Positions 37,752 to 45,597 are shown, numbered from the stretch's first letter. The stretch: DNA of 64,000 nt from Gemmatimonadota bacterium (GCA_021324635.1 JAJPIS010000077.1:1-64000), one strand, 5' to 3'. The notes: generated from the sequence alone by a model not told the origin. A program made the numbers and translations.

Positions 37752-38504
37752 ATGCCCTCGGGGGTCAGCCGGTCCGGGCGCGGTCGCGGGCGCGCGGTGC
37801 CTCAGCGCTGGAGCGGGATCGAACGGGCGCTGCGCCAGGAGTTCGGGCCGCTGCTCGCCGGTGTCGATGAGGTTGGGCGGGGCCCCCTGGCGGGCCCCGT
37901 TGTCGCGTGTGCCGTCGTCATGCCGCCCGAGGCGCGGGCGATCCGAGGGGTGGACGACTCCAAGCAACTCACGCGCGAGGAGCGCGAGCGGCTCGCCGCG
38001 CTGATCCGCTCGCGGGCGCTCGCCGTCGCGCTCGGCGCGGCCTCGGCGCGCGAGATCGACCGGCTCAACATCTACCATGCGACCGTGCTCGCGATGCGCC
38101 GAGCGCTCCGGCGGCTGCCGATCACGCCGCACCACGTCGTCGTCGATGGCAACGCCGTCCGCACCCTCGGGGTGCCGCACCGGGCCGTGGTCGGCGGCGA
38201 CGCCCGGTGCTACTCCGTCGCCTGCGCCTCGATCGTCGCCAAGGTGACCCGCGACCGGTTGATGCGTGCGCTCGCCCCCCGGTACCCGGCCTACGGCTGG
38301 GGCCAGAATGTCGGCTACGCGACCGAGACGCACCTCCTCGGGATCGAGCGACACGGTATCTCCCCGCATCACCGTCGGCGCTTCTGGAGTGTCGCCCAGA
38401 CGCTGCTCGACCTGGGGTCGCCCGAGGAGCGCGTTCCGCCCGTGCATCTGGCCGAGTGCGCGCTCGGGCGCGCACTTGCCGGGGACGCCGCGCACGGTGC
38501 CTGA
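37752..38504 (+). CDS. rnhB: Ribonuclease HII
   Basis: Endonuclease of 250 residues removing ribonucleotides from DNA. The catalytic carboxylates sit in AGVDEVGRGPLAGPVV (DE-G motif), VDDSKQLT, VVVDGNAV and SIVAKVTRD. A basic Ser/Gly/Arg-rich N-terminal stretch of about 20 residues precedes the fold. YGWGQNVGYATETHL is the typical C-terminal RNase H2 sequence. It follows rplS in the usual order and ends 2 nt before the SDR gene. Confidence 0.95.
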   Translation: MPSGVSRSGRGRGRAVPQRWSGIERALRQEFGPLLAGVDEVGRGPLAGPVVACAVVMPPEARAIRGVDDSKQLTREERERLAALIRSRALAVALGAASAREIDRLNIYHATVLAMRRALRRLPITPHHVVVDGNAVRTLGVPHRAVVGGDARCYSVACASIVAKVTRDRLMRALAPRYPAYGWGQNVGYATETHLLGIERHGISPHHRRRFWSVAQTLLDLGSPEERVPPVHLAECALGRALAGDAAHGA

Positions 38505-38506
38505 CC

Positions 38507-39463
38507 ATGACGCCTGATCAGGTGTCTGGCGCCGCCGGCAGCGAGGGCGAGGCCGTCTTCCGGCCGGGGCTCCTCGACGGCCAGGTGGTGATCGTGACGG
38601 GCGGGGGCTCCGGGATCGGGCTCGGGATCGCCGAGCTGCTCGGCCACCTTGGCGCACACGTCGTATTGGCGAGCCGGAAGGCCGAGCGCCTGGCGGCGGC
38701 GGCGACGCACCTGGGCTCGGCCGGCATCGCGGCGAGCACGACGGCCGTGGATGTGCGGGATCCGGAGGCGGTGCGGGCGATGGTCGACCAGGTGGCGCAG
38801 CGCCACGGCCGGCTCGACGCGCTCGTCAACAACGCGGCCGGCAACTTCTACGCGCCATCGGCGACGCTCAGCGCCAACGGGTGGCGCGCGGTGCTCGAGA
38901 TCGATCTCTTCGGCACATTCTACTGCTCACAGGCCGTCGCGCCGATCATGCGCGAACGGGGCGGTGGGCGCATCGTCAACATCTCGATGACCCTGCACTA
39001 CCGCGGGTGGCCGCAGATGGCGCACGCGACCGCGGCCAAGGCCGGGGTCGACGCCCTGACGCGCACCCTGGCCATGGAATGGGCGCCGTGGAAGATCCGC
39101 GTCAACGCCGTCGCGCCCGGGCCGGTACCGACCGACGGTGTTCGGAAGGCGTTCTCGGCGCCGCGGGCCGGACCTCCGGACGCGGCATCGGCAGGAGCGG
39201 ATGCGGGTGGGACGGGGCAGAGGGGCGTGAGGGGTGCGGCTGCCGCCGCCGGGACCGACGCAGCCGCGGCACCCGTCGACCTCTTCGCCCAGGAGCGCGC
39301 GCTGGCGGCCTATGCGGCGCGCGCGATTCCGCTCGGCCGGTGGGGGACCCCGCGAGACGTCGCGAACGGCGTCGCCTTTCTCCTCTCGCCGGCCGGTGAT
39401 TGGATCACGGGCGCAATTTTTGTTATCGATGGGGGCGAGTGGCTCCAGCGTCCGACGTCCTGA
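38507..39463 (+). CDS. SDR-family oxidoreductase of the 2,4-dienoyl-CoA reductase type
   Basis: Short-chain dehydrogenase of 318 residues. The track ORF begins inside rnhB; the ATG at 38507 is 2 nt after the rnhB stop. Nucleotide-binding motif VTGGGSGIGLGIAELL, NNAAGNF and the C-terminal GAIFVIDGGEWL are standard. In place of YxxxK the active-site helix reads MAHATAAKAGVDALTRTLAMEW, without Tyr four residues before Lys. This is the form found in 2,4-dienoyl-CoA reductase-type SDRs. A 40-residue Ala/Gly-rich insertion lies between the substrate loop and the last helix. A role in unsaturated fatty acid oxidation is inferred from the family. Confidence 0.82.
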   Translation: MTPDQVSGAAGSEGEAVFRPGLLDGQVVIVTGGGSGIGLGIAELLGHLGAHVVLASRKAERLAAAATHLGSAGIAASTTAVDVRDPEAVRAMVDQVAQRHGRLDALVNNAAGNFYAPSATLSANGWRAVLEIDLFGTFYCSQAVAPIMRERGGGRIVNISMTLHYRGWPQMAHATAAKAGVDALTRTLAMEWAPWKIRVNAVAPGPVPTDGVRKAFSAPRAGPPDAASAGADAGGTGQRGVRGAAAAAGTDAAAAPVDLFAQERALAAYAARAIPLGRWGTPRDVANGVAFLLSPAGDWITGAIFVIDGGEWLQRPTS

Positions 39464-39529
39464 GCCGTGCGAGCCCTGTCGACATCGTGGCAGCCTCCGC
39501 TCGGCGCAGCGATCCTGGCGCGCGAGCCC

Positions 39530-39545
39530 TGTGACCGGGATCACA
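39530..39545 (+). promoter_or_regulatory. CRP/FNR-family operator, distal copy
   Basis: TGTGACCGGGATCACA is an exact match to the TGTGA-N6-TCACA consensus of CRP-type regulators. It lies 155 nt before the OmpA-like gene and 38 bp (centre to centre) from a second exact copy. Confidence 0.65.
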
Positions 39546-39567
39546 CGAAAGAGACGGCAACGCGTAA

Positions 39568-39583
39568 TGTGATATCCGTCACA
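39568..39583 (+). promoter_or_regulatory. CRP/FNR-family operator, proximal copy
   Basis: TGTGATATCCGTCACA again matches TGTGA-N6-TCACA exactly. Its centre would be about 66 bp upstream of a start site predicted from the TAGAAT -10 at 39630-39635, compatible with class I activation. A shorter inverted repeat GTGTGTCACAC lies nearer the gene (about 39674-39684). Confidence 0.65.
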
Positions 39584-39629
39584 CTGTTAGCTCGCGATTA
39601 CCTGTACATTTTTTTCTGTCGTGACCGGT

Positions 39630-39635
39630 TAGAAT
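39630..39635 (+). promoter_or_regulatory. -10 element of the OmpA-like lipoprotein gene
   Basis: TAGAAT matches the -10 consensus at five of six positions. It lies in the most AT-rich stretch of the region, just after a run of seven T, and no clear -35 is seen, as expected for an activator-dependent promoter. Confidence 0.45.
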
Positions 39636-39699
39636 TTCGCGGCGGCCGTCACGAGGCGCGGCCGTATCGTCACTGTGTGTCACACGGGGGAGCTCTGTC

Positions 39700-40377
39700 A
39701 TGAAGATCTCGGTCAAGCAGGTTGTCACACTCGGAGTCGTCGCGCCACTGATGGCGGCGTGTGTCAAGGCGAGTAGCTATCACCGCGAGCTGGCGCAGAC
39801 GCGCGCGCAGATCTCGCAGGAGAAGCAGGAGCGTCTCGCCGCGGACAGCGCGCAGAACGCGGACATCGCCGGCGTCAAGACGGACGTGCAGGGATTGCGG
39901 AACGATCTCCAGAATCTGCGCACCGAGTTCGGTGCGAAGATCACCGCTCTCGAGTCCGGGATCCAGTTCGACATCCCGGTGAACTTCGCGTTCGACGACG
40001 CGTCGGTGCGCGATCAGGATCACGCGTCGCTCGACCGGTTTGCGAGCGTGGTGGAGAAGTACTATCCGGGCGCGAAGATCACGATCGAAGGGTTCGCCGA
40101 CCCGTCGGGCAGCAACCGCTACAATGTCGCCCTGTCGCAGCGTCGCGCCGACGCCGTCCGGGACTATCTCGTGGGCAAGGGCGTCGCCACGACCGATCTG
40201 CGTACGATCGGCTACGGCAAGACGCGGCTGCTCGTTCCCAACGCGTCGCACGATGACCCGGGCGCCGAGCAGAACCGCCGGGTGACATTCGTGATCGAGA
40301 CCAAGAGCGAGAACGCGCCCACCCCCGGCAAGACGACCGCCAGCGCGGCGAACGGCAGCACGATCGCCGGCCAGTAG
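39700..40377 (+). CDS. OmpA-family peptidoglycan-binding lipoprotein
   Basis: Lipoprotein of 225 residues with lipobox PLMAAC (Cys21). A heptad-like helical region of about 60 residues (ELAQTRAQISQEKQERLAADS) is followed by an OmpA-C domain. That domain shows FAFDDASVRDQDHASLD, ITIEGFADPSGSNRYNVALSQRRADAV and NRRVTFVIE, containing the Asp and Arg that bind diaminopimelate. The tail is Ala/Ser/Thr-rich. GGGAG precedes the ATG at good spacing. It has its own promoter with two CRP-type operators and a strong GC hairpin downstream, so it is a single-gene unit. Likely tethers the outer membrane to the wall, Pal-like. Confidence 0.9.
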   Translation: MKISVKQVVTLGVVAPLMAACVKASSYHRELAQTRAQISQEKQERLAADSAQNADIAGVKTDVQGLRNDLQNLRTEFGAKITALESGIQFDIPVNFAFDDASVRDQDHASLDRFASVVEKYYPGAKITIEGFADPSGSNRYNVALSQRRADAVRDYLVGKGVATTDLRTIGYGKTRLLVPNASHDDPGAEQNRRVTFVIETKSENAPTPGKTTASAANGSTIAGQ

Positions 40378-40444
40378 TCGTCGCGACCGAGTTCCCCGGG
40401 CAGACCCGGGCGTCCCCCGTCGGGGCGCCAGGGTGCGGAGCGAA

Positions 40445-40478
40445 CGCAGGCCGGGTGCATGGACGCACCCGGCCTGCG
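40445..40478 (+). terminator. 14-bp GC hairpin downstream of the OmpA-like gene
   Basis: CGCAGGCCGGGTGC and GCACCCGGCCTGCG pair perfectly around ATGGAC, 67 nt past the stop and before the tRNA gene. No T-tract follows, as often seen in high-GC genomes. Confidence 0.55.
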
Positions 40479-40537
40479 TGCATCCGGGGCGGCGATCATG
40501 GTGATGGGCGACGGGACCCGATACCTTTGAGACCGAG

Positions 40538-40861
40538 GGGCCGGTAGCTCAACGGGTAGAGCAACGGACTTCGTGAAACCATGGAGCACCGCATCGGAAA
40601 CGGTGCGCGTGAATGCGCTCAACATCGGCGAACGGTGTGAGATCCCAACGCCGAGCCAAGCCGTGCTCCTCGGGGCGCGGAAGGTGTAGAGACTCGACGG
40701 GCGCCACCTGACCGCCGCGGGGAGCCGGCACGATCCGCGGGCGCAGGTGAAGACAGAGTCCAGACCACGAACGTGTGGCGCGCAGGTGGCGCGGCGCGGC
40801 GGCGAAAGCCGAAGTGGGAGAGTTAATCCGTAGGTAGTGGGTTCGAGCCCCACCCGGCCTG
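40538..40861 (+). tRNA. tRNA-Lys(UUU), interrupted by a group I intron
   Basis: The exons 40538-40571 and 40823-40861 fold into a full cloverleaf. The acceptor is GGGCCGG with CCGGCCT, with a G1-U72 wobble. The D stem is GCTC/GAGC, the anticodon stem ACGGA/TCCGT and the T arm GTGGG-TTCGAGC-CCCAC. Joining them gives the anticodon loop CUUUUAA, anticodon UUU, the standard lysine loop. The discriminator base is G and CCA is not encoded. The intron sits between U34 and U35. The remaining spliced tRNA is 73 nt long. Confidence 0.92.
40572..40822 (+). ncRNA. Self-splicing group I intron (IC3-like) in tRNA-Lys
   Basis: A 251-nt insertion with the full group I core and no ORF. P1 pairs exon CUU and intron CGUG with CAUGGAG across an AAAC loop, placing the required U-G wobble at the 5' splice site. 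P2 is CACCG/CGGTG. P3 is GCGCTC (40615-40620) with GGGCGC (40699-40704). P4 is TCGGCG with CGCCGA in the Q element AACGCCGAGCCAAGC. P6 is CCGTGC/GCGCGG. The R element is GGTGTAGAGACT. P7 is GACTC with GAGTC in the S element. P8 is CACCTG/CAGGTG. A terminal hairpin CGGC-GAAA-GCCG follows and the intron ends in G. The core resembles the Azoarcus tRNA-Ile intron closely. Confidence 0.92.
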
Positions 40862-41262
40862 TTCCGACGTGCCACCCCCGGGCGTGCGACCATCGCGCGC
40901 CTGATGCTACGGGAGCGATGCAGCCGCGGCCCAGCTGCCCCGCACGTGCCGCGTGCGTACCCTGCGCGCAGCCCACTTGCATCGCGACTCGCGCCGCACT
41001 CGCTGACCCGTGGCGCCACCGTCGCGTTGCATCGCGCGCACACGCCGCCGACGCCCGTGCGCCGGCCGAAACATTGGGGCTGGCGCACTCAGCCGCACCG
41101 CTGTACGTTGCCCGCCGTCAGCGTGACGGGCTCGACCATCCTCGCGTCATCACGACGTCGTGTGGTGTGCGACCGACGCGCACTGACGATCGATTCCGGC
41201 GCGGTCCACACGAAGGTGGATCGCCGTGAGTAACCCGGCGCGATCGCTCCCCTGCTGAGGGG
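40862..41262. other. 401-nt gene-free spacer between tRNA and riboswitch
   Basis: No convincing coding frame is seen; track ORFs here have shadow composition. TACGTT at 41104-41109 resembles the -10 proposed for ffh and could start the riboswitch transcript. A 6-bp hairpin CCGTCA-GCG-TGACGG lies at 41115-41129, and CCCC-TGCTGA-GGGG at 41249-41262 abuts the riboswitch. Confidence 0.5.
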
Positions 41263-41359
41263 CTGCGACAAAGGCAAACCCGGCGAAAGCCGGCGACGCA
41301 AAGCTTCGAGGCTACGGTCTGCGCGCGAGCTGCGCGGGCTACGCCAGTCGGGCCGCCGA
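41263..41359 (+). ncRNA. Cyclic di-GMP-I (GEMM-I) riboswitch
   Basis: The aptamer core is recognisable. GGCAAACC leads into stem CCGGC/GCCGG capped by a GAAA tetraloop. The strongly conserved GACGCAAAGC joining segment follows, then GGCTACGG and a second GC hairpin with the tetraloop-receptor side, closing with the conserved CAGTCGGGCCGCC. It ends 18 nt before the ATG of the beta-helix lipoprotein gene, with AGGAGGA in between. The ligand would be c-di-GMP by family. The short distance to the Shine-Dalgarno suggests control of translation or of its accessibility; on or off cannot be told. Confidence 0.85.
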
Positions 41360-41377
41360 ACAGACGCAGGAGGAGTC

Positions 41378-43099
41378 ATGTCGCGGTCCCATCGTGGTCC
41401 CGCGCAGGGCTGGACGCGCCACGTCCAGTGCTGCGGAATCATCCTCACGCTCCTGTCGGTAGCGTGCTCGGATCCCACCGCGCCGCCCGCCGGCGCCCGC
41501 CCGGCGCCCGGCGCCGGTGCCAACACGACGATCATCGTTGCCCCGACCGGCATCGCGTCGGCCCCGGGGACCATGCGCGCGCCGACGTCGCTCGAGCGCG
41601 CCGTCGCCACCGCCCCCGAGGGCGCCACGATCCGGCTCCAGCCCGGTGAGTACGCGACCGGCGGGCTCGTCGTCACCCGGCCGATGACGATCATCGGACC
41701 GGCGAGCGGCGGCGTCATCCTCCGTGGGAGCGCGACGATGGCCGCGACCCGGTGGGAGGCGGTCGGTACGCGCTGGCGCACACCGTTCATCGCCCCGGAG
41801 CCGCTGCCGGTCCGTGCGGCGGCACTTTCGCTGCACCCCGCGGCACTCACCGCGGCGGCGCTCGCCGACGGCGATCTCACGCCGGCCGCGGGTGGCGCGA
41901 CCCACGCCGAGGCCGTCGTGGCGCCGGTCGACGCCGGGCACCTGGTCGCCGTCGATGGTCGGTCGCTCACGCCGGCGGCGAGCCTCGAGGATGTGCACGC
42001 CGGGACGTACTTCATCGATCCGGTCGGGAAGTGGCTCTACGTCGGCGAGAACCCGGCCGTGCACACCGTCACCTCGTCGGCCATGTCGACCGGGATGTCG
42101 ATCTACTCGTCGGGAGTGCGGGTCAGCGGTCTCCGCTTCGACCACTTCTCCTACATCGGGCTCTTCGTCTCGGGCTCGAACGTCATGATCGACCACAACG
42201 ACATCTCATACAACGGCCTGATCGGGCTGGACATCAACGGCAACTCGAACGTGACCGTCAGCAACAACACCATCCAGGGCAACGCCCAGGTGGGCATCGA
42301 GGGGAGTCACACGAGTCACGTCACGATCGCCAACAACAACATCAGCAACAACAACACCGGGAACTTCGATGTGAGCGCCGCGGCGGGCGGGCTCAAGTTC
42401 ACCGACGCCTCGTACATCACGGTGTCCCAGAACTGGGTCTCTGGGAACCAGTCCAACGCGGTGTGGTTCGACGTCAACTCGTCCAACATCACGGTCGTGC
42501 GCAACACGGTACTCCACAACAAGTGCTACGGGATCTACTTCGAGCTCGCCAACTCGGAGATCATCGCCGGGAATGTGGTTCACGACAACGCCTCGGGCAT
42601 CGGCGTGCATTTCTCCGCGAACGCCAAGGTGTACAACAACACCGTCGTCAATAACGGCACCAATCTCGACATCAGCGCGTCGTACAACCGCTCGCCGTGG
42701 GACACGTACCACGCGGTGATCGTGAACAACATTCTCTGGAACGCGAACCGCGTGCTGTCGAACCTGTACCGCTACAACGGGTGCAACAGCTGGGTGTACA
42801 GCGAGGTCGATTACAACGCGTACTACTGGCCGTCCGGCAGCCCGGCGCGCTACATGGTGAACTGGTGCAACTCCTGGTACAGCTGGATCGGCAGCTTCCA
42901 CAGCGGCACCGGGAACGAGGTCCACGGGCTCCAGTACTCGGGCGGAAGCGACCCGTTCTTCGTGAACGTCTGGGGCGGCGACTACCGTCTCCACTCGGGC
43001 AGTCCGGCGATCCGCCGCGGGCAGCCGCTGCCCTCCGACGTGGCCGCGGCGCTCGGCTGGTCGGCGTGGACCCCGGTGAGCATGGGGGCGATGCAGTAG
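41378..43099 (+). CDS. Right-handed parallel beta-helix lipoprotein under a c-di-GMP riboswitch
   Basis: Exported lipoprotein of 573 residues. The signal peptide ends in lipobox LSVAC (Cys30) and is followed by a Pro/Ala linker. Residues from about 60 carry PbH1-type repeats with Asn-rich turns, for example VMIDHNDISYNGLIGLDI, VTVSNNTIQGNAQVGIE and HVTIANNNISNNN. These are typical of polysaccharide lyases and hydrolases or their binding relatives. No clear catalytic triad can be assigned. The C-terminal 120 residues are Trp/Tyr/Ser-rich and may bind carbohydrate. AGGAGG precedes the ATG. With c-di-GMP control, a role in exopolysaccharide remodelling or surface attachment is a reasonable inference. 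Confidence 0.8.
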   Translation: MSRSHRGPAQGWTRHVQCCGIILTLLSVACSDPTAPPAGARPAPGAGANTTIIVAPTGIASAPGTMRAPTSLERAVATAPEGATIRLQPGEYATGGLVVTRPMTIIGPASGGVILRGSATMAATRWEAVGTRWRTPFIAPEPLPVRAAALSLHPAALTAAALADGDLTPAAGGATHAEAVVAPVDAGHLVAVDGRSLTPAASLEDVHAGTYFIDPVGKWLYVGENPAVHTVTSSAMSTGMSIYSSGVRVSGLRFDHFSYIGLFVSGSNVMIDHNDISYNGLIGLDINGNSNVTVSNNTIQGNAQVGIEGSHTSHVTIANNNISNNNTGNFDVSAAAGGLKFTDASYITVSQNWVSGNQSNAVWFDVNSSNITVVRNTVLHNKCYGIYFELANSEIIAGNVVHDNASGIGVHFSANAKVYNNTVVNNGTNLDISASYNRSPWDTYHAVIVNNILWNANRVLSNLYRYNGCNSWVYSEVDYNAYYWPSGSPARYMVNWCNSWYSWIGSFHSGTGNEVHGLQYSGGSDPFFVNVWGGDYRLHSGSPAIRRGQPLPSDVAAALGWSAWTPVSMGAMQ

Positions 43100-43101
43100 C
43101 A

Positions 43102-43149
43102 TCGCAGGAGCCCTCGCAGGAGCCCTCGCAGGAGCTTTCGCAGGGGCCC
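43102..43149 (+). repeat. 12-bp tandem repeat after the beta-helix gene
   Basis: Four units of TCGCAGGAGCCC (third and fourth with substitutions) follow the stop codon directly. Confidence 0.8.
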
Positions 43150-43182
43150 TCCGGCACCATCGCACCGGCTCCGACGGCCACG

Positions 43183-43223
43183 GTGACCACCGCCCACGCG
43201 CGTCGCGCGTGGGCGGTGGTCAT
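43183..43223. terminator. Perfect 18-bp stem between convergent genes
   Basis: TGACCACCGCCCACGCGC pairs with GCGCGTGGGCGGTGGTCA around a 3-nt loop. It lies between the 3' ends of the beta-helix and kinase genes and could terminate both; no T-tracts flank it. Confidence 0.6.
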
Positions 43224-43269
43224 CGCTCGAGGTCAGGCCGGAGCGCTACGGCTTGCCATACGGCGCGCG

Positions 43270-45570
43270 CTACGACGTGGCGGTGGCGCGCGGTGTCCGG
43301 CGGTCGACGAAGGGCGCGGGGTCGGTCGAGAGCAGGGGATGGTCCACCTCGGTGGCCTGGGCGGCGCGGAGGGGAAGCCAGACGGTGAAGGTCGTGCCGA
43401 CCCCGAACTCGCTCTCGACGTCGATGCGACCGCCGAGCTGGTCGACGAGGCGCCGCGTGATGCTGAGGCCCAGGCCCGTGCCGCCGAACTCGCGCGTGCG
43501 CGACTGGTCGAGCTGGCGGAAATCCTCCCAGATGGACCCGAGGTCCTGCGGGCGGATGCCGATCCCGGTGTCGGCCACCCGGAACGAGACGCCGTCGGCG
43601 GTCGCCGCCGTCGTGAGCGTGATCCTGCCCGCCGGTGTGAACTTGACGGCGTTGGAGAGGAGGTTGAGGAGCACCTGGCGGACTTTGGTCCTGTCCGTGT
43701 ACATGATCGGTTCGATGCCGAGCATGACAGTCTCGAACACGAGCCCCTTGCGGCGGACCATCGGCTCGATCTGGCGCGCCACCTCCCCCACGACGTCGCT
43801 CGCCGACAGCTCGCCCAGGTGGATCGGCATCTTCCCGGCCTCGATCCGGGCCAGGTCGAGGATATCGCTGATGAGATCCAGCAGGTGTCGAGCCGAGGCG
43901 CGAATGCGGTTGAGGCCATCCTCCTGCTCGGGGGTCAGCTCGCCGTAGATGCGGTCGAGCATGAGCGAGGTGTAGCCGATGAGGGCGTTGATCGGCGTCC
44001 GAAGCTCGTGCGACATGCTGGCGAGGAAGTCCGACTTGAGCTTGTTGGCCTTCTCCAGCTCCTGCGACTGCCACTGGAGCCGGGCGTTCTGCGCCGCCAG
44101 GTCCGCGGTGGCGGCCGCCACACGCTGCTCCAGCTCACTGTTGAGCTGCTTGAGCGCGTCGTACAGCCGCTCATTCTCCGCCTGCTTCGTCAGATCATGG
44201 AGCACGGAGACGATCGCCAACGACTCGCCACGCTCGTTGAGAATCTTCCCGGACACGACCTCCATCGGGACTTCGACGCCGGTCTCCGGATGCAGAAGGC
44301 GCATCTGCGCCCGCAGTGACCGGGCGGGGTCGATCGTGAAGTCGGAGATGAAGGTGGTGAACTTGGTGTCGTTCTCGCGCACGGCGAGCCGGTCGGCACT
44401 GTCGAGCGGGGCCCGATCGTCGATCGCGAACAACTTCTCGGCCTGATCGTTCATCAGAATGATGTTCGACTGGTCGTCGGTCACCAGAATCGGATCGGCG
44501 ACGTTCTCCAGGATCAGGTTCAGCCGGTCCCGCTCCCCCGTCGCGTCGATCTCCGCGAGCCGCACGCGCTGCATCTGCCGCTCCAGCTCGTGGGCCGCGC
44601 GCCGCAGGTCGGTCACGTTTCGGAGCACGGAGAGCACGCGGCCGCTGTTGACGCCGACGTCAGGCAGCGGGTGCGCGAGCACCTCGAACAGCAGGTCGGT
44701 CCCCTCGTCGGGATCGACCAGGTTGAGCTCACGGGCGGTCGCCGAGACGCCGCCGGCCATCACGGAGCGGGCGAGAAACGAGGTGAAGAGCAGGTTGTTG
44801 ATCTCCACCGCCCGCCGCCGGCCGCCCGAGTCGGAGTCCCGCGCCAACAGCAGATGCTCGGCCTGGTGGTTCTGCACGACGATGTCGTTGGCCGGGTCGG
44901 TGATGGCGATCGGGTCCGGCAACGAGTCGACGATCGTCTCGAGCAACTGCATGCGCGTGTCGAGCCGCTCGGCCACCGATCGATACGCCTGCTCGGAGGC
45001 GAGCCGGGCGAGCACGGTTCCCGAGAGCATCACCACGCGATCGAGCACCTCGATCGCCTCGGCTGCGGGTCGCATCGCCTCGACCACGACCACACCCCCC
45101 GGCGCCCGGCCGAGTCGCCGCGCCCGATCGCCGTCGGGGATGTGCACGCCGCACCCGGGCGGCAGCTCCCGGCTCATGTGCTCGGGGAGGAACGCCACAC
45201 CCCCGCGACGTTGCACCTGCGCATAGGGGATGGCGACCCAGGTGTCGAACGGCAGCCCGAGATCGGTCGGGCACTGCCCGTCGCAGCTGACCGGGCGGAG
45301 CGACATGGCGCACATGACGATCGGATGCCCGATGTCGTCGAGTCCCAGGGAGAACGTGGACCCGGCGGGCCGCTCGAAGCCGATACGCGCCACTTCCACG
45401 AGCTGGTCGCCCTCGATCGCGAGCAGGGCCGCCCGGTCGGTGTGCGCCGAATGTACCAACTGCTCCAGGAGAAACCCGGCCCCGCTCGCGAGATCGGGTG
45501 CCTCCGCGAGCGATGACAGCAGCTCCGGCAGCGTCTCGGTTGCTGTCAGCCCGTCCGAAGAAGAGGGCAC
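43270..45570 (-). CDS. Soluble GAF/PAS sensor histidine kinase at the end of the gas vesicle cluster
   Basis: Histidine kinase of 766 residues starting at GTG, with no transmembrane segment. An N-terminal GAF-like domain (about 15-190) contains four cysteines, including CDGQC at 96-100. Two PAS domains follow (from about 210 and about 355), then a coiled linker. The HisKA motif is MSHELRTPINALIGY, and the HATPase motifs are NLLSNAVKFTP, DTGIGI and GTGLGLS. No receiver domain. It begins 27 nt after the gvpA stop on the same strand, so it is probably transcribed with the gas vesicle genes. The cognate regulator is not in the immediate area. Light, redox or metal sensing cannot be inferred with certainty. 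Confidence 0.88.
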   Translation of the reverse strand: MPSSSDGLTATETLPELLSSLAEAPDLASGAGFLLEQLVHSAHTDRAALLAIEGDQLVEVARIGFERPAGSTFSLGLDDIGHPIVMCAMSLRPVSCDGQCPTDLGLPFDTWVAIPYAQVQRRGGVAFLPEHMSRELPPGCGVHIPDGDRARRLGRAPGGVVVVEAMRPAAEAIEVLDRVVMLSGTVLARLASEQAYRSVAERLDTRMQLLETIVDSLPDPIAITDPANDIVVQNHQAEHLLLARDSDSGGRRRAVEINNLLFTSFLARSVMAGGVSATARELNLVDPDEGTDLLFEVLAHPLPDVGVNSGRVLSVLRNVTDLRRAAHELERQMQRVRLAEIDATGERDRLNLILENVADPILVTDDQSNIILMNDQAEKLFAIDDRAPLDSADRLAVRENDTKFTTFISDFTIDPARSLRAQMRLLHPETGVEVPMEVVSGKILNERGESLAIVSVLHDLTKQAENERLYDALKQLNSELEQRVAAATADLAAQNARLQWQSQELEKANKLKSDFLASMSHELRTPINALIGYTSLMLDRIYGELTPEQEDGLNRIRASARHLLDLISDILDLARIEAGKMPIHLGELSASDVVGEVARQIEPMVRRKGLVFETVMLGIEPIMYTDRTKVRQVLLNLLSNAVKFTPAGRITLTTAATADGVSFRVADTGIGIRPQDLGSIWEDFRQLDQSRTREFGGTGLGLSITRRLVDQLGGRIDVESEFGVGTTFTVWLPLRAAQATEVDHPLLSTDPAPFVDRRTPRATATS

Positions 45571-45597
45571 GCTCGCCGGCTCCGGAGGCTCGCCTGC

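Noticed and set aside
40538-40861. Two partial or pseudo tRNA genes
   Set aside because: The halves pair perfectly as one tRNA-Lys, and the insert has a full group I core with consistent splice-site pairing.
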